Assembly: GCA_023386865.1 (NCBI GenBank)
Contig: JAEWIV010000217.1
Span: forward strand, 1 to 7,002
Length of the DNA stretch: 7,002 bases
From: Pseudomonadota bacterium
GTDB taxonomy: Bacteria > Pseudomonadota > Alphaproteobacteria > Reyranellales > Reyranellaceae
Direction of reading: 5' to 3'
Shown: positions 1-5,889 of the stretch, piece by piece
Position numbering within the stretch: position 1 is the first letter of the stretch
Layout: each line of letters begins with the position of its first letter
The notes under the pieces: model-generated
What the model was told of the DNA's origin: nothing
What the model saw: the letters and a program-made list of their open reading frames with translations, nothing else
Databases searched by the model: none
Position numbers and translations under genes: made by a program

Positions 1-111
1 ATGTTCGTGAAGTCGACGCCTCTCGCCTGGGGACGCGATCAGCTCATGAAGTTCTACTCCATCGAGGAGTTTGCGAAGGAAATCGAGAAGAGCCTCGCCG
101 AGCCGATCTAG
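1..111 (+). CDS. C-terminal end of an unrecognised protein (5' partial)
   Basis: Frame 1 is open from the first base to a TAG at 109-111 and gives 36 residues ending in IEKSLAEPI. The tail is charged and probably helical (SIEEFAKEIEKSL). The window happens to begin with ATG, but I see no upstream sequence to judge whether that is a start codon. A 36-residue gene is less likely than the end of a longer gene that begins outside the window. I do not recognise the family. It is co-directional with the methyltransferase-like gene at 217, separated by about 105 bp that contain a small palindrome, so the two are probably separate transcription units or only loosely linked. Confidence 0.5.
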   Translation: MFVKSTPLAWGRDQLMKFYSIEEFAKEIEKSLAEPI

Positions 112-136
112 ACAGAACGACTGAAACTTTCGCGGC

Positions 137-155
137 GTGGTCACATCATGACCAC
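137..155. repeat. Short perfect inverted repeat in the intergenic gap
   Basis: GTGGTCA at 137-143 and TGACCAC at 149-155 are perfect reverse complements around a 5-base loop (CATCA). The element lies 26 bp after the stop of the first gene and 61 bp before the next start. No run of T follows, so it is not a classical intrinsic terminator. It could be a weak terminator hairpin for the upstream gene or a binding site for a dimeric regulator; the sequence alone does not decide. Confidence 0.4.
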
Positions 156-216
156 AGCGCCCTCCGCCGCTCCCCCCGCATCATGAGGATGGCCATCGGA
201 GCGGGGGAGAGACGCG

Positions 217-774
217 ATGTTCGGAGCGATGCATGCCAAGCGCTACGCCGAGCGCATGACGGCCTATCTCGGCCTCGATGTGCGCAGCCACGTGATCGAG
301 GTGGCGAGCAGCGACGGCTTCCTGCTGCAGCACTTCAGCAAGCTCGGCATCCCCGTCATCGGCATCGAGCCCGACCACGCCGCTGCCGCGCTGGCCACGA
401 AAGCCCGCGGCGTTCCGACCCTCACCGGATCGTTCGGCCGGACCATGGCGCGCAGCCTGGCAGCCGAAGGCATCGACGCCGATCTCGTGGTGGCCAACAA
501 CGCGTTGTCGCGCATGGCTGACGCCGACGACCTTCTTGCCGGCCTCGCCCTGCTGCTCAATCGCGAGGGCGTGGCCACGGTCGAGATCGCCCCCTCCTCC
601 GGTCTCACGCCGCGGATGGCCGAGCAGCTCCTCGCCGCCAACGGCTTGCGCATCTTCGATGTCGAGCCCCTCGGGACATCGCTGCAGCTCTTCGTCTGCC
701 GCTCGGATTCGGCCTGGCAAGGCGCTCCAGGGATCGGCCGAACCCTGGCTGCGGAGCGGCCGCCCGTTCACTGA
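217..774 (+). CDS. Short class I SAM-methyltransferase-like protein (C-methyltransferase family, reduced)
   Basis: The 185-residue product has a Rossmann-type SAM-binding half. Motif I is VIEVASSDGFLLQHF (residues 26-40), the acidic ribose-binding position is in GIEPD (49-53), and a DLVVANNALSRMAD segment (89-102) matches the family's VxNNVLAHVPD region. The lead-in with HAKRYAERM is also typical of sugar C-methyltransferases (TylCIII/NovU/TcaB9 type). Those proteins are about 400 residues, with an N-terminal zinc-binding domain and a C-terminal domain. Here both are absent. The stretch between ATVEIAP (120-126) and GLRIFDVEPLGTSLQLFV (143-160) is also shortened, so the YHEHF-type segment that carries the family's catalytic residues is missing. 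SAM binding is plausible; methyl transfer to a sugar is doubtful. The ATG at 217 is chosen because GGGGGAGAGA (203-212) precedes it and an in-frame stop lies at 184-186. The stop overlaps the convergent gene end at 768. Confidence 0.7.
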   Translation: MFGAMHAKRYAERMTAYLGLDVRSHVIEVASSDGFLLQHFSKLGIPVIGIEPDHAAAALATKARGVPTLTGSFGRTMARSLAAEGIDADLVVANNALSRMADADDLLAGLALLLNREGVATVEIAPSSGLTPRMAEQLLAANGLRIFDVEPLGTSLQLFVCRSDSAWQGAPGIGRTLAAERPPVH

Positions 775-1148
775 CGCGAGCGTGGCCCGGCCTTCTGGGT
801 TTCCTTGACCAACGCCTGGATGTCCTGCTGCGTGAGGCGGCGCAGGTCGTCATAGGCCTTCCGCGTGAATTCGGGCCGGCCCGTTCCCTCGCCGCTCAGC
901 TGGTACTGACCGTTTTTTTCGGCGAACAGGAAGTAGAACGGCATGGCGGGGTTGCCGCTCGCCGTCACCACCGCCACCGAGCGGTTGTCGCTGCAACCGT
1001 AGAGGTCCCACGGGTAGCCGCCAAAGGTCTTGGTCCCCAACGGCCCGCGATCGCACGTGATGCGCGGCTCGGACGGGCCTTGTGCGTTGGCTGCAGCGGC
1101 GACCGTCGCGAAGACGGCGAGAGCGGCGAGGACGACGAGCCGTGTCAT
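768..1148 (-). CDS. Small predicted secreted protein of unknown function
   Basis: A 126-residue product with a clear Sec-type leader: a short basic start (MTR), a hydrophobic stretch (LVVLAALAVFATVAAA) and a likely cut after ANA near residue 22. The mature part of about 100 residues has two cysteines (C32 and C52) that could form a periplasmic disulfide. It also has a GNPAMPFYFLF segment and a charged helical tail (KAYDDLRRLTQQDIQALV). I do not recognise a named family. The ATG at 1148-1146 overlaps the TGA of the acyl-CoA dehydrogenase gene (TGATG), and GGGA sits 5 bases upstream. This indicates translational coupling as the last gene of the leftward cluster. A GTG one codon earlier (1151) is a less likely start. 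The stop overlaps the convergent methyltransferase-like gene at 768-774, leaving no room for a terminator between them. The periplasmic location is inferred from the leader only. Confidence 0.7.
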   Translation of the reverse strand: MTRLVVLAALAVFATVAAAANAQGPSEPRITCDRGPLGTKTFGGYPWDLYGCSDNRSVAVVTASGNPAMPFYFLFAEKNGQYQLSGEGTGRPEFTRKAYDDLRRLTQQDIQALVKETQKAGPRSRQ

Positions 1149-2299
1149 CACAATCCCATCATCTTGGCGATGGTGTTGCGCTGGATGTCGTTGGTGCCGC
1201 CACCGATCGAACCGACGCGCACGTCGCGGAACAGGCGCTGTATGTCATGCGCCATGGTGTAGCCCGCGCCGCCCATGATCTCCATCGCGAGGTGGGCGCA
1301 TTTGAACTCCCCGTCGGTGCCCTGGATCTTGGCGATCGCCGTCTCCTCGACGGGATCGAGGCCGGCATCCAGCATGTCGGCAAGGCGATAGGTCAGCGCC
1401 TGGGTCGACTTCAGCATGATCCGCATGTCGGCGAACTTGTGCTGGATCGCCTGGAACTTGGAGATCGGCTGGCCGAACTGGCGGCGCTCGAGCGCGAAGG
1501 CGCGGGCATACTCGATCGCCCAATGCATGTTGCCGCACGCCTGGGCGGCGAGGCACAGCCGCTCGAGGTTGAGGCCCTTCATCAGACCCGACCAGCCGCG
1601 ATTCTCCTCGCCGATCACGTGGTCGGCGGGCACGAACACGCCGTCGAAGAAGATCTCGTTGGGATGCGTGGTGCGCCGCCCCAGCGTGTCGAGCGGCTTC
1701 ATGGTCAGGCCGTTGGCGCGCGCGTCGACCCAGAACAGGGTGACTCCCTTGTGCTTCGCCTCGCTGTCGGTCTTGGCCACCACCATCAGGTAATCGGCGA
1801 CATCCGCGGCGCTGATGTAGAGCTTCTGGCCGCTCAGGCGATAACCGTTGCCGTCGCGCACCGCGCGCGTCTTGATGCCTGAGGCGTCGGAACCGGTGTC
1901 AGGCTCGCTGAGCGCGAAGGCCGATTTCAGTCGTCCTGCACAGATTTCAGGAAGGTAGCGCCGCCGCAGATGCTCGCCGGCGGTGAGCTGCAGATGCATG
2001 CCGCCATAGACCACGGTCGGCAGGTAGAGCGACGAGGCGCCGCTGTAATGGCGTGCCAGGGACTCGACCAGGACGACCAGGTCCTTGCGGCTGCCACCCA
2101 TGCCGCCATAGGCGGGATCGTAGGGCAGCGCCATGTAGCCCGCTTCGGCCAGCGCCTCGAAGGCGGCGTGCGGGAACTCCGACGCCGCATCGAGACGGCG
2201 GATCTCCTCCGCCGGCAGCACGCGCGCGAGCAGCGCGGCGACGTTGCGCCGCATCAGCCTCTGCTCGTCGGTGAGGCCGAAGTCGTCGAGGTCGGTCAT
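1148..2299 (-). CDS. Acyl-CoA dehydrogenase (FAD-dependent)
   Basis: The 383-residue product is full length for the acyl-CoA dehydrogenase family, soluble flavoenzymes that introduce an alpha-beta double bond into acyl-CoA and pass electrons to ETF. Visible are the N-terminal helical domain (FGLTDEQRLMRRNV, residues 7-20), the first family signature ALSEPDTGSDASG (129-141), the beta domain, the C-terminal helical segment ERRQFGQPISKFQAIQHK (271-288), and the second signature from GGAGYTMAHDIQRLFRD (343-359) to GGGTNDIQR (366-374). In medium-chain enzymes the catalytic Glu directly precedes the GT of this last motif. Here it is Gly. A Glu is present instead at 246 in GLNLERLCLA, the place used by isovaleryl-CoA and long-chain dehydrogenases, so activity is probably retained. 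Substrate cannot be read; the IVD-like base position suggests a branched or longer acyl chain at most. It starts 12 bp after the alcohol dehydrogenase stop, with no clear Shine-Dalgarno, so it is probably co-transcribed and perhaps coupled. Confidence 0.93.
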   Translation of the reverse strand: MTDLDDFGLTDEQRLMRRNVAALLARVLPAEEIRRLDAASEFPHAAFEALAEAGYMALPYDPAYGGMGGSRKDLVVLVESLARHYSGASSLYLPTVVYGGMHLQLTAGEHLRRRYLPEICAGRLKSAFALSEPDTGSDASGIKTRAVRDGNGYRLSGQKLYISAADVADYLMVVAKTDSEAKHKGVTLFWVDARANGLTMKPLDTLGRRTTHPNEIFFDGVFVPADHVIGEENRGWSGLMKGLNLERLCLAAQACGNMHWAIEYARAFALERRQFGQPISKFQAIQHKFADMRIMLKSTQALTYRLADMLDAGLDPVEETAIAKIQGTDGEFKCAHLAMEIMGGAGYTMAHDIQRLFRDVRVGSIGGGTNDIQRNTIAKMMGL

Positions 2300-2311
2300 C
2301 GGCCGGCCGGC

Positions 2312-3412
2312 TCAGTCGAACACCACCACGCCGCGCGCCACCTCGCCCGCCATCATCCGCTTGAAGCCGTCGTTGATCTCCGACAGCTTGTAGGTGCGGC
2401 TGATCAGGCCGTCGATGTTCAGCCGCTTGTTCATGTAGTGGTCGACCAGCACCGGGAAGTCGAGATCGGGCCGCACCGAGCCGTAGAAGGTGCCGCTTAC
2501 CTTCTTCTCGGTGAACACCATCATGAAGGGCGAATACTGCGCCTTGACGCTCGCGGCCGAGATGCCGACGGCCACCGAATGACCGCCCGGCGCCAGCGAA
2601 TCGAAGGCAAGCGCCTGCGTGCGGTCGTTGGACACCGCGTCGAACGCGTAGTCGACGCCGAGCCCGCCCGCCATCTCCTTCACCTTCTTGGCGGCATCCT
2701 CGTTGGTCCCGGTGTTGATGGTGTGCGTGGCGCCGAATGTCCTCGCCATCTCGAGCTTGTTGTCGAGGATGTCGGCGGCGATGATCCGGCTCGCGCCCGA
2801 CAGCATCGCGCCCTGGATGGCGTTCAGCCCGACGCCGCCGCAGCCGATCACCAGCACGGTCGAGCCGGCTTCGATCTTGGCGTGACGCGTCACCGCGCCG
2901 ACGCCGGTCGCCACGCAGCAGCCGACCAGCGCGGCCTGCGGCCACGGCATGTCCTTGCGGATCGGCACCACCATCTCCTCGGGCACGACGACCTCCTCGG
3001 CGAAGGTGCCGATGCGCGCCATCTGGTTGATGGCCTGGCCCTTGTGCTTCAGCCGGAAGGTGCCGTCGTAGAGCGCGCCCGGCGGCACGTTCGCCCGGCC
3101 GATGCACAGCACCGTGCGGCCCTGGCTGCAGTAACGGCAGCGCCCGCAGTGCGGGCGGAAGGAGAAGATCACATGGTCGCCCGGCTTCACGGTGGTGACG
3201 CCCGGCCCGCATTCGGCGATCTCGCCCGCCGCCTCGTGGCCCGGCACGATCGGCATGGGCGAGGGCCAGTCGCCGTTCATCACGTGCCAGTCGCTCTGGC
3301 ATACGCCCGACGCTTTCATCTTGACCCGCACCTCGCCCGCCTTGGGCGGATCGAGTTCGCAGTCGACGACCTGCAGCGGCTCGTTGGGCTTGAACAGAAC
3401 GGCGGCTTTCAT
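2312..3412 (-). CDS. Zinc-dependent medium-chain alcohol dehydrogenase
   Basis: A 366-residue cytoplasmic MDR-family alcohol dehydrogenase, oxidising an alcohol to an aldehyde or ketone with NAD(P). The catalytic-zinc ligands are visible as C38 (SGVCQSD), H59 in the PGHE box (57-60) and C165 (GCCVATGVGAV). The structural-zinc lobe is intact with C89, C92, C95 and C103. The Rossmann fold shows GCGGVG at 190-195 and an acidic residue in AADILDNK (D214), which favours NAD over NADP. Overall it resembles class III-like and NDMA-dependent alcohol dehydrogenases, but the substrate is not determinable. The start at 3412 is chosen over a GTG nine codons earlier (3439) because GGGAGA lies six bases upstream and MKAAVLF is the usual family N-terminus. 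It is the first gene of the leftward cluster, followed 12 bp later by the acyl-CoA dehydrogenase, and is divergent from the transporter operon. Confidence 0.93.
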   Translation of the reverse strand: MKAAVLFKPNEPLQVVDCELDPPKAGEVRVKMKASGVCQSDWHVMNGDWPSPMPIVPGHEAAGEIAECGPGVTTVKPGDHVIFSFRPHCGRCRYCSQGRTVLCIGRANVPPGALYDGTFRLKHKGQAINQMARIGTFAEEVVVPEEMVVPIRKDMPWPQAALVGCCVATGVGAVTRHAKIEAGSTVLVIGCGGVGLNAIQGAMLSGASRIIAADILDNKLEMARTFGATHTINTGTNEDAAKKVKEMAGGLGVDYAFDAVSNDRTQALAFDSLAPGGHSVAVGISAASVKAQYSPFMMVFTEKKVSGTFYGSVRPDLDFPVLVDHYMNKRLNIDGLISRTYKLSEINDGFKRMMAGEVARGVVVFD

Positions 3413-3437
3413 CGCTTTTCTCCCGTTGCGCGGGGTC

Positions 3438-3443
3438 ACTATA
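3438..3443 (-). promoter_or_regulatory. Candidate extended -10 box for the leftward cluster
   Basis: Read on the minus strand, the sequence is TGCTATAGT. The TATAGT hexamer is a 5/6 match to the sigma-70 -10 consensus with an upstream TG extension. It would place a transcription start near 3431, about 19 bases before the alcohol dehydrogenase ATG. No good -35 hexamer exists at 16-18 bp spacing, which is compatible with an extended -10 promoter or with an activated one. This is a pattern match only. Confidence 0.35.
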
Positions 3444-3455
3444 GCATCGGGCTTG

Positions 3456-3484
3456 TTGACCCGGCACGGGAAGCGCGTTCAACT
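3456..3484 (+). promoter_or_regulatory. Candidate promoter of the ABC transporter operon
   Basis: TTGACC at 3456-3461 is a 5/6 match to the -35 consensus. It is followed after 17 bp by a poor -10 (TCAACT, 3479-3484, 3/6). The binding-protein ATG lies 35 bp beyond, with GGAGGGA at 3507-3513 as a strong ribosome-binding site. A small dyad (GTTGA 3455-3459 and TCAAC 3479-3483) brackets the spacer, and a CCCG/CGGG pair (3460-3463, 3467-3470) lies within it. A regulator bound here could act on both divergent directions. The assignment is tentative. Confidence 0.25.
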
Positions 3485-3519
3485 TCGGCCCGAAAGAAAG
3501 CCTGCTGGAGGGAACGAAC

Positions 3520-4872
3520 ATGCGCACACCCAATCGTCGTGCGGTTCTGCGTGGCGGTGTCGGCTTGTCGGCTCTCGCATCCGGTGTGCTTGCGGCACCG
3601 CACGTCAACGCCCAGGGCGGCAAGCCCCATGCCGGCACGACCATCAACGGCTCGTGCTTCCAGACGACCTACTTCGAGTACCTCAAGAACTACTTCCCGC
3701 AGTTCGAGGAGAAGACGGGCATCAAGGTCAATTTCAACATGCAGGCCTTCCCCGTCTACAACCAGCGCACCGACCTCGAGCTTTCGACCAAGGGCTCGGC
3801 GCTGGACGTGATCAACTGCACCTTCATCTACTCCGGGCGTTGGATCGGCGCCGGCTGGATGACCAACCTCGACACCTTCACCAAGGACGCCAAGTACACC
3901 CCGGCCTCGTGGGAGCCCGAGGATTTCGCCGGCGGCCCGCAGTCGGCGATGAAGAACGCCAAGGGCGAGACCTTCGGCTACACTTGGGAAGCCGGCGCCA
4001 TGATCCTGGGCGCGGCGCGCTACGACCTGATCGAGAAGGCGGGACTTGGCCTGCCCAAGACGTTCGACGAGCTGATCAAGGTGTGCGACGCGGTGCACAA
4101 CAAGGACAACGTTGCCGCCTTCACCGCCGACAAGCTGCACCACTGGAACTGGATCCCCTATCTGATGGGCTCGGGTGGCGCCGTGTTCAAGGATCCGCCC
4201 GACAACCTCACGCCGACGCTCAACACGCCGCAGGCCGCGGCCTCGGCCGAGTGGTACGCCAACCTCCTCGTCAAGTACGGGCCGGACGGCATCCTCTCCT
4301 ACTCCGACGACCAGTCGATGCGCTCGCAGATGTCGGGCCGCGCCAACATCCGGACGCAAGCCATCACCTGGATGGTGCCGCTCGCCAAGCATGCCGAGAG
4401 CGTGGTCAAGAAGACGGTGCGCTACGGGCTGATGCCCGCCGGCCCCAAGGGCAACTTCCCGGGCTCGAACAGCCACGGTCTCGGCATCCCCGCCGGCTCG
4501 AAGAAGAAGGAGGCGGCCTGGGAGTTCATCAAGTGGGCGCTCTCCAAGGAGACCGTCGCCATGGTGGTGAAGAACCATGGCTATCCCAGCGTGTGCCGCA
4601 TGTCGGTGATCAAGAGCCCCGAGTTCAAGCAGGTGCTGCCCCTGAACGACCAGGACGTGGCGGCGCTGTTCCTCGAAGTGCTGCAGCTCGGCGGCAAGAG
4701 CGGCTACATGAAGTATCGCACCGTGCCGGTCTATCCGCAGGTCGGCGACAAGATCAACAAGGCGATCGAGCGCATCGCGACCAAGCAACAGGCCGCCCCC
4801 GAGGCGATGAAGCAGGCGCAGGCCGAGGCCGTCCAGGATCTGCAGAAGGCCGGAATCAAGGTTGATAGTTGA
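3520..4872 (+). CDS. ABC transporter extracellular solute-binding protein (family 1, CUT1 type)
   Basis: A 450-residue periplasmic binding protein that would deliver a solute to the two permeases encoded just downstream. The N-terminus carries a twin-arginine leader: NRRAVLR (residues 5-11), a weakly hydrophobic GGVGLSALASGVLAA stretch (12-26) and a probable cut after VNA (31). This suggests export in folded form through Tat. The mature part has the family 1 layout. There is a first-lobe beginning with YFEYLKNYFPQFEEKTGIKVNF, a hinge-region GETFGYTWEAGAMIL, and a late segment GLGIPAGSKKKEAAWEFIKWALS like that of sugar-binding proteins. The length is typical. The ligand cannot be named; sugars, polyols or glycerol-phosphate derivatives are usual for the class. 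GGAGGGA at 3507-3513 sets the start at 3520. It is the first gene of the rightward operon, and a strong double-hairpin repeat follows 11 bp after its stop. Confidence 0.92.
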   Translation: MRTPNRRAVLRGGVGLSALASGVLAAPHVNAQGGKPHAGTTINGSCFQTTYFEYLKNYFPQFEEKTGIKVNFNMQAFPVYNQRTDLELSTKGSALDVINCTFIYSGRWIGAGWMTNLDTFTKDAKYTPASWEPEDFAGGPQSAMKNAKGETFGYTWEAGAMILGAARYDLIEKAGLGLPKTFDELIKVCDAVHNKDNVAAFTADKLHHWNWIPYLMGSGGAVFKDPPDNLTPTLNTPQAAASAEWYANLLVKYGPDGILSYSDDQSMRSQMSGRANIRTQAITWMVPLAKHAESVVKKTVRYGLMPAGPKGNFPGSNSHGLGIPAGSKKKEAAWEFIKWALSKETVAMVVKNHGYPSVCRMSVIKSPEFKQVLPLNDQDVAALFLEVLQLGGKSGYMKYRTVPVYPQVGDKINKAIERIATKQQAAPEAMKQAQAEAVQDLQKAGIKVDS

Positions 4873-4883
4873 GCGTAAGCGTT

Positions 4884-4937
4884 CCTCCCCGGCTCCGCTG
4901 GGGAGGTGGCGCCGTCTTACGGCCACGGAGGGGTCAT
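4884..4937 (+). repeat. Palindromic intergenic repeat, left copy
   Basis: This unit has two consecutive hairpins and a tail. Hairpin 1 pairs 4884-4893 (CCTCCCCGGC) with 4897-4906 (GCTGGGGAGG) around TCC. Hairpin 2 runs from GTGG (4906-4909) to CCAC (4923-4926) with an inner CCGT/ACGG stem (4912-4915, 4919-4922). The tail is CGGAGGGGTCAT (4926-4937). The right copy at 4958-5007 has the same order in opposite orientation, with hairpin 1 and the tail highly similar and hairpin 2 diverged in sequence but conserved in folding. This compensatory pattern is what a structured mobile or REP-like repeat would show. The tail contains the apparent ribosome-binding site and the first bases of the start codon of the permease gene. 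Confidence 0.85.
4927..4933 (+). promoter_or_regulatory. Repeat-derived ribosome-binding site of the first permease
   Basis: GGAGGGG lies immediately upstream of ATG 4936. Measured from the GGAGG core the gap is 4 bases, slightly short but usable. The motif is part of the conserved tail of the left repeat and also exists, in reverse, in the right copy, so it was not evolved for this gene alone. Because it sits directly after hairpin 2, folding of the repeat could limit ribosome access. Confidence 0.5.
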
Positions 4938-5889
4938 GAGCGTCGGTCGGGTTGCCAATGACCCCTCCGTCCGCTTCGCGGACACCTCCCCAGCGAAGCT
5001 GGGGAGGATAGCCAGGCAGCAGCATCGCTTCTTCGCCTTCTGCGTGGCGCCGTCGCTGGCGGTGCTGGCGATCATCACCCTGCTGCCGTCGCTCTACCTG
5101 CTGGCCACCAGCTTCACGCCGCTCAACCTGACGCGGCCCGAGACGCTGTGGGACTTCTCCCAGCCGTTCGAGAGCTATCGCCAGCTGTGGGCGGACACCC
5201 GCTTCCACAACTCGGTCTGGGTGCAGATCAAGCTCTCGTTCTGGACCGTCCTGCTGCAGCTCCTGATCGGGCTCGGCCTGGCGCTGCTGCTCAACATGCG
5301 GACGCGGCTGCTCGAAGCGCTGCGGACGGTGTTCCTGATCCCGATGGTGCTGCCGCCCATCGTCGTCGCCATCATCTGGAAGGTGATCTACACCCCCGAC
5401 ATCAGCCCCATGCACGGGCTGTTCCGCGCGCTGGGCTGGAACGTGCCGGCGCTGATCACCGATCCCAACTGGGCGCTGACCTCGATCATCATCGCCGACA
5501 CCTGGGAATGGTTCCCCTTCACCATGCTGATGGTGCTGGCCGCCCTGCAGATGATGCCGCAGGAGCTTCTGGACGCCGCCAAGGTCGACGGCGCCTCGCC
5601 CTGGCAGCTCACCTGGTTCATCACGCTTCCCTTCATCCAGGGCGTCCTGCTGGTCGCCGGACTGTTCCGGCTGATCGATTCCATCAAGGCCTTCCCGCTG
5701 ATCTTCATCCTGACCGACGGCGGGCCGGGCAACCTGACGGAGGTCACGAACTACTATTCGTACCTGCAGGCCTTCAATTTCTCCTATCTCGGCTTCTCCA
5801 GCGCCATCACCGTCGTGCTGTTGGCCGCCACCATCGTGTTGAGCTGGGTGATCGTGCGCCTGGTCGGCTGGGGAGCGCGCATTGACTAG
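4936..5889 (+). CDS. ABC transporter permease, MalF-like (binding-protein-dependent, CUT1)
   Basis: A 317-residue inner-membrane permease forming half of the import channel. Hydrophobic segments occur around residues 32-58, 98-120, 131-150, 181-205, 233-245 and 286-309, six in all as usual for this family. The cytoplasmic EAA loop that contacts the ATPase is clear: DAAKVDGASPWQ then FITLP (213-232). GGPGN (262-266) with a following TNYYSYLQAF segment is typical of MalF/UgpA-type proteins. The start is uncertain. ATG 4936 is preceded by GGAGGGG, but both belong to a palindromic repeat, and residues 8-24 (NDPSVRFADTSPAKLGR) are encoded by the inverted second copy. An in-frame GTG at 4906 lies inside a hairpin and is unlikely. 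No other good start occurs before the first membrane segment. The end overlaps the next permease by 8 bp. Confidence 0.9.
   Translation: MSVGRVANDPSVRFADTSPAKLGRIARQQHRFFAFCVAPSLAVLAIITLLPSLYLLATSFTPLNLTRPETLWDFSQPFESYRQLWADTRFHNSVWVQIKLSFWTVLLQLLIGLGLALLLNMRTRLLEALRTVFLIPMVLPPIVVAIIWKVIYTPDISPMHGLFRALGWNVPALITDPNWALTSIIIADTWEWFPFTMLMVLAALQMMPQELLDAAKVDGASPWQLTWFITLPFIQGVLLVAGLFRLIDSIKAFPLIFILTDGGPGNLTEVTNYYSYLQAFNFSYLGFSSAITVVLLAATIVLSWVIVRLVGWGARID
4958..5007 (-). repeat. Palindromic repeat, right (inverted) copy, inside the permease coding region
   Basis: Read on the minus strand, this is the same unit as the copy at 4884-4937. Hairpin 1 has a perfect 10-bp stem (4985-4994 with 4998-5007, loop GAA). 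Hairpin 2 has a perfect 6-bp stem (GTCCGC 4969-4974 with GCGGAC 4978-4983). The tail ATGACCCCTCC occupies 4958-4968. Twenty bases separate the tails of the two copies, so the pair forms one large head-to-head inverted repeat of about 124 bp. The copy contains no stop codon in the permease frame and so is compatible with translation through it. Confidence 0.88.

Noticed and set aside
181..771. A 196-codon minus-strand frame antisense to the methyltransferase-like gene.
   Set aside because: The plus-strand frame has SAM-binding motifs and a good ribosome-binding site. The minus frame is Gly/Arg/His-rich with no motif.
3413..3439. GTG at 3439 as the start of the alcohol dehydrogenase.
   Set aside because: The ATG at 3412 has GGGAGA at ideal spacing and gives the usual MKAAVLF beginning. 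The GTG would also overlap the candidate -10 box.
1970..3811. A 613-codon plus-strand open frame across the dehydrogenase genes, and a minus-strand one at 1947-3647.
   Set aside because: Both are low-complexity shadows of the dehydrogenase genes, which carry full sets of family motifs in their own frames. Both also run across gene borders.
3192..4865. A 557-codon plus-strand open frame overlapping the binding-protein gene.
   Set aside because: It is the +2/+3 shadow of the binding protein, has Arg/Gln/Pro-rich composition and lacks a family signature.
4906..4908. GTG as the start of the first permease, adding ten residues.
   Set aside because: It lies inside the hairpins of the left repeat, and the added residues have no family support. 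The ATG at 4936 has GGAGGGG before it.
4884..5007. The hairpins as a plain intrinsic terminator after the binding-protein gene.
   Set aside because: No T-run follows either hairpin, the permease must be expressed downstream, and the paired inverted layout fits a repeat element better. Partial attenuation remains possible.
4884..5007. A CRISPR array or insertion-sequence end.
   Set aside because: There are only two copies, inverted rather than direct, with no regular spacers, transposase gene or target-site duplication.
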